Origin: Chaetomium olivaceum
Taxonomy: Eukaryota > Ascomycota > Sordariomycetes > Sordariales > Chaetomiaceae
Direction of reading: 5' to 3'
Length of the DNA: 64,000 nucleotides
Assembly: GCA_039881045.1 (NCBI GenBank)
Contig: JAYWVB010000038.1
Location: 248,001 to 312,000 of the forward strand
Part shown: piece by piece, positions 56,882 through 64,000 of the stretch
How positions within the stretch are numbered: the stretch's first letter is position 1
Layout of the letters: each line of letters begins with the position of its first letter
Translations under genes and position numbers: made by a program
The notes under the pieces: model-generated
Told to the model about the DNA's origin: nothing
Seen by the model: only the letters and a program-made list of their open reading frames with translations
The model's database searches: none

Positions 56882-56941
56882 TTTCAATTGATTTGAGCTG
56901 TTGTGGCTGAATTGACTTACACAAAGTGGTTGAGGTCCGGG

Positions 56942-56988
56942 AAAAGTGGGCGCTTCGTTATGGTGGGCGCTTCGTTATGCAAGTACGT
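56942..56988 (-). repeat. Right terminal inverted repeat, 47 bp
   Basis: Perfect inverse of the left repeat, followed by the TA duplication at 56989-56990. Confidence 0.97.
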
Positions 56989-58776
56989 TAGTAGCTGTTT
57001 CACTACCCTTCTATTTATTACCGAATGGGTGCTTCCCTGGGGGTAATAGTACGACATCGAGATAACATAAGTAACCAGCACACCTCTGGACTTCTAATCC
57101 GTGCCTTTGGTAAAGCCTCGAAGGTTATCCTTTGATTTTGATTCTCTACTGCCCTGGCCATACACCATCATTAACCTCACACATAGCCCCTCTTCAGATT
57201 CGATCATGGGCACGACTTGTTGACAAGACTGGCCAGTGATAATCTTTCGATTTGGAAACGGGGATGCACGGTTGTTTTTCCTGTCAAAGCGTGCGTGAGT
57301 GATGTTGCCTTTACCAAGGGTGGTCATTATCCTGTCACGAGCCGGAGGAGCAGTCTGGCTGGGCCCTTCGCTTCACTCGGGACCAATGAAACTTGGCCCA
57401 TCCAAAGGCGTGAGTGTGGCAGCGGTACCCTTGACAGACAGACACCCACGGGAGAGAGAAAGGCCTTGCCGCATTTATTGGTCTCCTAGTTTTACTTCAT
57501 TTTTAGTTATTAGTTATCATTTTTTACCCTTAGGTAAGCCTTTCAACTGACGATTGGTAGTTAATGTATCCACGAAAAAAAAAAAAAAAAAAAAAAAAAA
57601 GGGACTGATATGCGGTACTTTTCCCGCTTCAGCAAGCCGATGGCTGTCTTGACTCTCCAGAGAGTTGCAGGTCGTGGAGAACCCCCGTGCCCCATCCAGC
57701 ATTGGAAGGCCTGAAACGAAGCTCGCAGGTGTGGAGTTTCCCAAAGCGATTAGAGCCCGACCAGGGAATTGCATGCTCCACCGTGGGAGAGACTTGTCGG
57801 ATGAGGCAGGAAAAGGGAAAATATTCTGAGACAAAACGTTGAAAAAAAGGAGAATTGATGATGAAATGCATGATACACATAGTAAATAGCACAAAGTCGA
57901 ATTCGCATGGTTCAACACGCAATGCCAGGCTCAGATTCCACTGTTCTTGATGGCAAATATTATAGAATCTGCACAACACAGCGAGGCCCCTGCCCTTGTT
58001 CCTGGCCACGGCCCCACCCACCCGATGCAAGCAACAGCATTGACAGGGCCCTTGGGCAGCATACACCCCTGTCACGCTACCTAAATATCGCACCGAGCAA
58101 ATGGAGGAGTGCAGCACCCAATTCGCGGCTGCATTTCACCTCCTTTCAACCATCCCCTCATTCCCCCAACTTTTTTCGTCGTACCCCTTTCCAAAACGTC
58201 TGGTTCGCGAGCCGGTGCATCGAGAGGATCGTGACAGCTTTCCGCTGCTGTGACCTCGTTTCGAACGCCCAAAGCAACCCAACCCACACTCATTATTTCC
58301 TACTCTTCTTCTTTTTCGGGTTCTGCTCTCTTCTTTGTCAGTTGCCTTACCTACTTTCTTATCTTCCTTTTCCTTAACCAGTGCTACCTCTTGGCTATCT
58401 GCCGTTGATCGTGTGCTGCCGTGCTGCTGCTCACAGGCCGACAACATTAACAACACTTGGACCAAGGCCTGGAGCTCCACCTACTGTCTGGGAAAGACGG
58501 GAGTGCCTGATCTTCAACACCGACCTGCGACCTGCTGCAACCCTTAGCGCATCCGTTCCATGTTTCTGGCGTGCCCCAGCCGCGCAGCTTCCACGCCTTC
58601 CGACGGGCCAATCGCTCCATGTAGGCTCGGCTGAGAGACAAGCAAGTCCAGCCTTGCCGACTGCCCCGGAGTCGGCGCTGTTTCCGACCGATCACCGAAC
58701 AACAATAATACCGTCGTCTGTGCAGTCGCGAATAGAGAAAGAGACGGGATTGGTGTGGCCAAGGTGGTAGCCCGAG
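56989..58776. other. Intergenic, transposon to ADF-H gene
   Basis: 1.8 kb. It contains the A26 run and, from about 58300, the pyrimidine-rich leader of the next gene. No supported coding sequence. Confidence 0.45.
57575..57600 (+). repeat. Homopolymer run of 26 A
   Basis: Twenty-six consecutive adenines after CCACG and before GGGACTG. It may be a microsatellite or the tail of a retroposed transcript; no source gene is recognisable upstream. Confidence 0.85.
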
Positions 58777-61700
58777 ATGTCGCTGAATGGGTTGGATGAT
58801 GAAAGAGTCAAGGCGGCGCACGAGGCGGCAGTTGCAGAACCGGGAGGATGGTATGTCCTACCCTTCCATTGTTGTTGCTTTTGATCCCCGTTGTGCGACA
58901 AGGTCACTTGTTGGAGCATCCCTAGAGTGGCAGTTTCCTGTCGTACTGCCTGCCAATATTCTGGGGTAAGAGTGCTGACCCTGGGTGCGAAACAGGTTCC
59001 TGCTCAAGTATGCCAGCCGTGATGAAGTCGAGCTGTTAGGTCGGGGTAATGGTGGCATTGTCGAGATCCGTAACAACATTGCGCAGTATGAGGACAAGTC
59101 GCCACTGTACGGCTTCCTGAGATACAGGCGCCGGAATGTCATCATCAAATACCTCCCCGAGGATTGCTCCAGGTTAATTCAAGGTATGTCTTCCCCGCCC
59201 CTGGCTTGGACCGGCCCCCCTTGACTCCCTGGAACACAAAAACTCACCCAATGTCTCTCTTCGCAGCTCGGGTGACTGTTCATTTCGATGAGGTCTGCGA
59301 CCGCTTCTCGCCCCATGACACTACCTTTTCGATTGCCGACTCAAAAGAACTAAAGGATACCAAGCTGTCAGCTGCTTGCTCACTCCATGCTGCATCCGGC
59401 TCAACATCTTCCTCGACAAGCTCGCTGCGTCGAAGGCGGTTAATGGAAATTACAGAAGAGGAGGAAGAGGAAGAACGGGAAAGAAAGCGCCAGTCAATTG
59501 TCAAAGAGGATGACCGCCCAAAATCCTCCTCTGCGCAAACTGGACCCCCCATCAAACTGGATGCGGAGCTTGCCCACTTGCCCGGGGCTTCACAGTTTGG
59601 GAACGACCTTGAACCCCCACAATTTATGGGTGTTCCCCGGCCCTCTTCCCCAGCAAAATCCTTCGATGAGAGCTCACGGCGCATGTCCTCGCAGTCGTCA
59701 CGAACAACCGATCTCTACCCATCTACCACTTACCCGTACTCAAAGCCGCGGGTTAAGCTTGGGCCAAGGCCATCTGCGGACCCTACTGGCCGCCCGCGAT
59801 CATCTGCTGGGGGGTCAGCCCACCGAGTAGCAACAGTTCCGGCTGGCCTCAAATCCATGTCCAAAGGTCCCAGAAAAGGTCGCTCTCATTCCCAAAGTCA
59901 GGACGACGAAGCTCAAGAGCAGGCAGAAGATACTTTGTCGCTGATCGAAGTTGCCGAGGCTGACACGAAGCCATCCGAAAACGGATCCCAACCCCAATTC
60001 GATAGCGCGACCGACGCGCCAGTGGACACGATGCCTCCACCCAAGATCGACATGCCCGCTCCGGCCCCACAGCCGACCAAAAAGAACACCATGACACCGG
60101 AAAAAGCTCGGCTCTTGAAGGCTATGAAATTAAGGGAGAAGAAGTTGATGAGCCTCCAGCCAACACTCGACGTCCCAACCACCGATATACCCTCCGCTCC
60201 CAGCACGCCGGGGCTTCCGGACGAGAAGCAAGATACCACGGAAGCAGAAGACGTGCAACCGGTGGACGAGACCCCGATTGAGGGCGATGCGCAGAAAGAG
60301 GAAGCCCCTGCGACCAATTCTGATTCCGCGATTGATGTTGGAACGGATCATGCATCTGTAGACACTGCCATGGATTCCCACCCTGCGTCGCCCGCAGCGA
60401 CCTCGGAAATCGGTGATTCAACGCAGGCCTCGTCACTCTCTGACTCGACGGACGAAACCATCCTCGCGAAGGACGAACAGCCGATCAACGAAAACGAGCA
60501 AGGCGTGGCGGGCGATGACAACAAACCAGCGGCCTCGGCCCCAGAAGAACACATTGGCGATGCAGGGTCTAGGCAACACGACAACAGAGAGTCTCAAGCG
60601 ACAATCACTGTGCCCGACAAGGGGGACCTTCCTACACCGCCCGAGCCGCAGGTCGAGCAATCCACCGTCGTCAACGCCCCCACGAGTGATGCCCTTCCTG
60701 AGACCTCGTCGACTCTCGCAGTATCAGAAGTGCCCGCTTCTGGCGTGCCCGAGAATGACGCAAGCGACGTGACGCCAACTGAGGCACCCGAAGCGCCGGC
60801 GCCGACTTCCAACTTACCGGAAGAAGCTGGACCTGTGAGCGAGGAAAACGCGCCGCTGCCGCAGATTCACATCCCGCTTTCCAAGTTCTCCACACAAGAG
60901 ACCAAGTCTCCTACAACCGCTGCGACCCAGGCTGTTCCCTCTATTACCGCTCAGACCTCGGATGTGGACTCGTGGCGTGTTGTGGAGTCGGCACCTCCTG
61001 TTCCGGAGAAGGATGATGTCGTCGGCACAGGAGATGGAGATGTCAAACGGCGAAAGCTTCCGGACCGTATCCAGACCAATCTGGATGCTCCGGACAACGA
61101 CAAGCGGCGCTCCGTCATTACAATAGCATACTGGATAACGATGGCTTCATGGACGAGTTGCAATCGGCAACCGGCAGCAGGCAACGCCAATTACCGTATC
61201 CAAGTCCCCAATCTCTCCGTTCTTCAGTCTTGACCAGCCTTCAAAGAGGCCTGGCGGTGGTCCGGACGACACCTCCCGGTACGTGAGGACGGTTTCGAAC
61301 CCTGTCCGCAATTCCTATTTGGGCGGTGAAGTGCCGTCCGGCCCCGTCAGATCGGCATCGTCCGGCGCTGCATATCTGCAAAAGCCTCTCCCTCGGACGC
61401 GAAACCCAAGAACGCTATAATTGGGTTCGAGCATCTCCCAACGGATCAAGGCGCTGGAAAAAGCTTTCCGTCAATACCCCCGGCGTGGAGACCGTGACGA
61501 CGCCCAAGGAGCGTCCCGCGTCGACCTTCTTCGCCGTGCGCAAAACAAGTGTCCGCGAAGGCTCGCGACCATCATCTGTGGCCGGCCGTACGAATTCGAT
61601 GACGAGGGGCGTATCGCCCTCACCTCCGGCGTCAAGGGACTCGTCGTCGCCCGAGGCCACTCGGAACATGGGACGCGGCCGGTCTGGATCTTTAGTGAAT

Positions 61701-62997
61701 CGGCTGTCCATGTTTGAAGGAGGGATGCCTCCCAGAGGCCGACCTGAGTCCGTCCAAGTCACAGCCCGCATCGTCCGCGACCCGAACCAGCGGTTCCCGA
61801 AAGGCCCCGAACCGAAGGGGTCATCGACCGAATACGGCAACCTGGACCTGAAGCAGTCGCCGTTGCTAGTTGATGTTCAGAATCGTACTGATTCGCGGAG
61901 CCCTGTCCGACCTCCCAGCGTCATGTCGAATCGCACCCTGGAACGCGAGATAGCAGATCAGGCCAAGCAGACCTTGCTGGAACGGCGACTATCGAAACAA
62001 TCCCGTGATGGCGAGAGGGACACCGCAACTGCGGAAACTACTGAAGGCCGCCGCCCTCGAAGGCGGTCGTCCCTGTCGGTTGTGAAGGACTTCATCAAGG
62101 ACAAGACAGAGTCGATGATGGGCGCCAAGTCACCGTCTACGGATAACGGTAACGCCACCTCCCCAGTGCCCACGGGCCTGGCCTCTCCTTCGGCTTCGCG
62201 ACCGTCTTCTCGTGCTCGATCAGTCAACCAGCCCGGCTCCCTGGCTCGTCGTCTCAGCGTGAGCAGTCGGCGCTCGTCGATTGATCAGAACAACCCGAAT
62301 ATGTCCGTTACGTCATTGCCTCCTCCTCGGACTGCAGATTTGAGCGCTGAATCGGATGCCGAGACCAAACTTGAGAAGAAGTCTGGTTCCAGCGGCCCAG
62401 CCAGCCCCAAGAGCAACCGTGCTTCGCGGTTCATGCGCCGCCTCTCCAACACCCTTGTGACCGGCAGGAAGACTACCGCTCCGTCCATCTCACCCACTGT
62501 GGCCGAGGAAAACGCTGCCGAGGTTGAGGCTGCCTCCAGGGGCAGCACGGCCGTCAGCACTGCGGCCCAAGTCCCGCCCAGCATTGTCGCGTTCATGGGT
62601 GATGTCAATGTCCAGTTCCCGGACAACCTTCTGTGGAAGCGTCGGAGCATCTGCCTCGATAACCAGGGCTTCCTGATTCTGAGCGCAGTCCAGGGTACGG
62701 CCATGATGCCCACAGCCATGTCTGGCAAGGACAGGAACGGCGCCATGGTCAAGCGGTACCACATGAGTGACTTCAAGGCTCCGTATGCGCCCGATGTGGA
62801 GCTGCAGGAGCTGCCCAACAGCATCGTTCTTGACCTGGTTGATGGTAGCGGCCTGCAAATCGCCTGCGTCGACCGGGCGGGCCAGATGAGCATTTTGCAC
62901 AGTAAGTTTGCCGTGTTGTTTAATATTGTGGAAAGAGTACACGCTAACCATTCATCTAGTTCTCGGGGAGGCTCACCACAACCACTCGAACTTCTGA
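58777..62997 (+). CDS. Large ADF-H domain protein, frame broken at several points near 61.1-61.5 kb
   Basis: There are four exons, 58777-58850, 58996-59183, 59267-62901 and 62960-62997, giving about 1311 residues when repaired. The N-terminus (MSLNGLDDERVKAAHEAA) begins an ADF/cofilin-type actin-binding domain of about 140 residues. It includes EPGGWFLLKYASRDEVELL, SPLYGFLRYRRRNVIIKYL, RLIQARVTVHFDEV and SIADSKELKDTKLSAACSLH. A very long disordered Ser/Pro/Glu-rich middle follows. The C-terminus has a folded, conserved-looking domain (SIVAFMGDVNVQFPDNLLWKR, MVKRYHMSDFKAPYAPDVEL) and ends ILGEAHHNHSNF. Likely a cortical actin or endocytic factor (inference). Between 61115 and 61465 the frame changes at least three times and crosses an in-frame TAA at 61418, although the encoded segments on each side look coding. 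Confidence 0.82.
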
Positions 62998-64000
62998 TCT
63001 TGCCCAACTTTTCTCTGATTTTCCGAAGTCCGTCACGGGCTTGTTACTACTTACTACATGGCGAGCAATGGCTTCCCTTCGCGGTCTGGCAACCAACCCA
63101 TTTCCTTCCTGGGTCGATAACCCATTGTCTCCTTACATCCGACCCTTTACCATCTACGAACTTTATTCCCTTTATACGAAATCTTCTCACCATGCTCCTG
63201 ACATTGGATCTCGGCATGGGCCTTTCTTCTCTAGTCTCTCAACCGAGAGAGACTCGGCAACAGAACGGTCCCCTTTTTTCAGACCGACTTCTCATTCTAC
63301 TACTTTCCATGATACCACCATCTCTGTGACGGCTTTTCAGCACTTTCATTACTTCTGTTGGACTTCTTCTTTTTCAGCTGAGGGTAGTAGGCGCGGAGGA
63401 GACGGGGGGGTCTTTTTCCCCCTTGTGTTGGCGGTAGACAAAGTAGAAAAACGGAAGGGGGTGGCGGTCGGGCCGGGGTGAGCCGGCCAGTGTCTAGTTC
63501 ATACCTTGTACAAAGTAGTGTCCCTTGGCGGCAGTACGGTTGCTGTACATAGATAGATAGATAGCAACATGTGATGTGGTGCTGAGCCTTGTTTTGTTGG
63601 GTGATGCGATCTTAGTTGAGGATCAGAGGACCGTCTCGCGTCTCTTTCTTTCGCCATATGAGATGCCGGAGATGGTTCTCGATATGTACAATAAGTCAAC
63701 TCAGCTGTAAATGTGGGTGAAATGATCCAATCGTTCTTATTCTTGGGAGATGAGAGTCATATCGTGATATACACATTTTTCGTCCATGCCATCCGCCATC
63801 CGAGAATGCATCCGCTTTTCCCAGCTTCCAGTATAAAAAACAAAGACATTGTACCATTTTAAGACATGGCGAGTTACCTCCGGTGCTCCGCCGCAAAACC
63901 GGACGTTGACAATATAGTACATATACAGGTAGATGAAGGGGACGCGCGGGAAAGAGGAGGAAATGTTTCGTGGCGAAAAGCCAGCGGGTATGGGCGAGCG
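62998..64000. other. 3' region and window end, no gene recognised
   Basis: T-rich 3' flank of the ADF-H gene, a short AGAT microsatellite at about 63550-63564, and no supported coding sequence to the window end. Confidence 0.45.

Larger units (their letters stand above)
55128..56988 (+). mobile_element. Complete Tc1/mariner-superfamily (pogo/Fot1-like) transposon
   Basis: An 1861-bp element bounded by perfect 47-bp terminal inverted repeats, 55128-55174 and 56942-56988. Each starts ACGTACTTGCATAACGAAGC. It is flanked by a TA target-site duplication (55126-55127 and 56989-56990). Each inverted repeat contains two direct copies of CATAACGAAGCGCCCAC. One intact transposase ORF fills the interior, leaving about 50 bases at the left and 60 at the right between gene and repeat. 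The identical ends and open frame suggest recent insertion and possible activity. No RIP-like damage is evident. Confidence 0.97.

Noticed and set aside
61326..61460. Separate gene starting at 61326
   Set aside because: The reading before 61455 is out of frame with coherent ADF-H protein segments; it is an artefact of the local indels.
1..64000. tRNA genes, CRISPR arrays, secondary-metabolite or toxin clusters
   Set aside because: Visual search for B-box-like words and cloverleaf arms gave no credible tRNA. No spaced direct repeats and no biosynthetic core genes were seen.

Overview
The window is nuclear DNA of a filamentous ascomycete, most likely a Sordariomycete and perhaps Sordariales. 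The genes are spaced by 0.5-4 kb and have short introns (about 50-170 bases) with GT..AG ends and CTRAC-like branch sites. Third codon positions are GC-rich. Several proteins read almost like Neurospora-type orthologues, for example the G-protein beta subunit, VPS2 and mitofusin. The species cannot be named from the sequence alone. I see no rRNA, tRNA, CRISPR array or secondary-metabolite cluster.

Layout. 0.7-4.0 kb: a C2H2/Zn2Cys6 transcription factor (-) divergent from a short-chain dehydrogenase (+). 4.6-6.2 kb: a fungal protein of unknown role. 8.8-10.4 kb: the MAPK adaptor STE50. 11.7-13.8 kb: a DUF4211 chromatin-type protein with an internal 27-residue tandem repeat. 14.8-21.4 kb: serine palmitoyltransferase LCB2 (-) and acetoacetyl-CoA synthetase (+), divergent. 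22.2-25.6 kb: a large Zn2Cys6 regulator. 27.5-37.1 kb: a run of minus-strand genes, TAF14 (YEATS), Ran-binding protein 1, an 894-residue membrane protein and a phosducin-like protein. 41.3-42.6 kb: the G-protein beta subunit. 44.6-46.2 kb: an ADAL-type adenosine deaminase-like enzyme. 46.8-51.1 kb: mitofusin FZO1 and ESCRT-III VPS2, head to head. 52.6-54.6 kb: a PP2C phosphatase. 55.1-57.0 kb: a complete pogo/Fot1-type DNA transposon with perfect 47-bp terminal inverted repeats. 58.8-63.0 kb: a very large ADF-H domain protein.

How the genes relate. Most are independent housekeeping genes. STE50, the G-beta subunit and the phosducin-like protein (by family, the chaperone that assembles G-beta/gamma) all belong to heterotrimeric-G/MAPK signalling. 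LCB2 and acetoacetyl-CoA synthetase share one divergent upstream region.

The most striking observation concerns integrity. Seven of about eighteen host genes carry small indels that break conserved reading frames, including the GTPase DxPG motif of FZO1 and the first helix of VPS2. Most are one missing base in a short homopolymer, and at least four lesions fall within 350 bases of one gene. Because several of these genes are normally essential or strongly conserved, uncorrected sequencing or assembly error is a better explanation than gene death. I found no convincing previously undescribed system. The best biological leads are the apparently intact transposon, the near-identical repeats in the DUF4211 gene and a few conserved proteins of unknown function.
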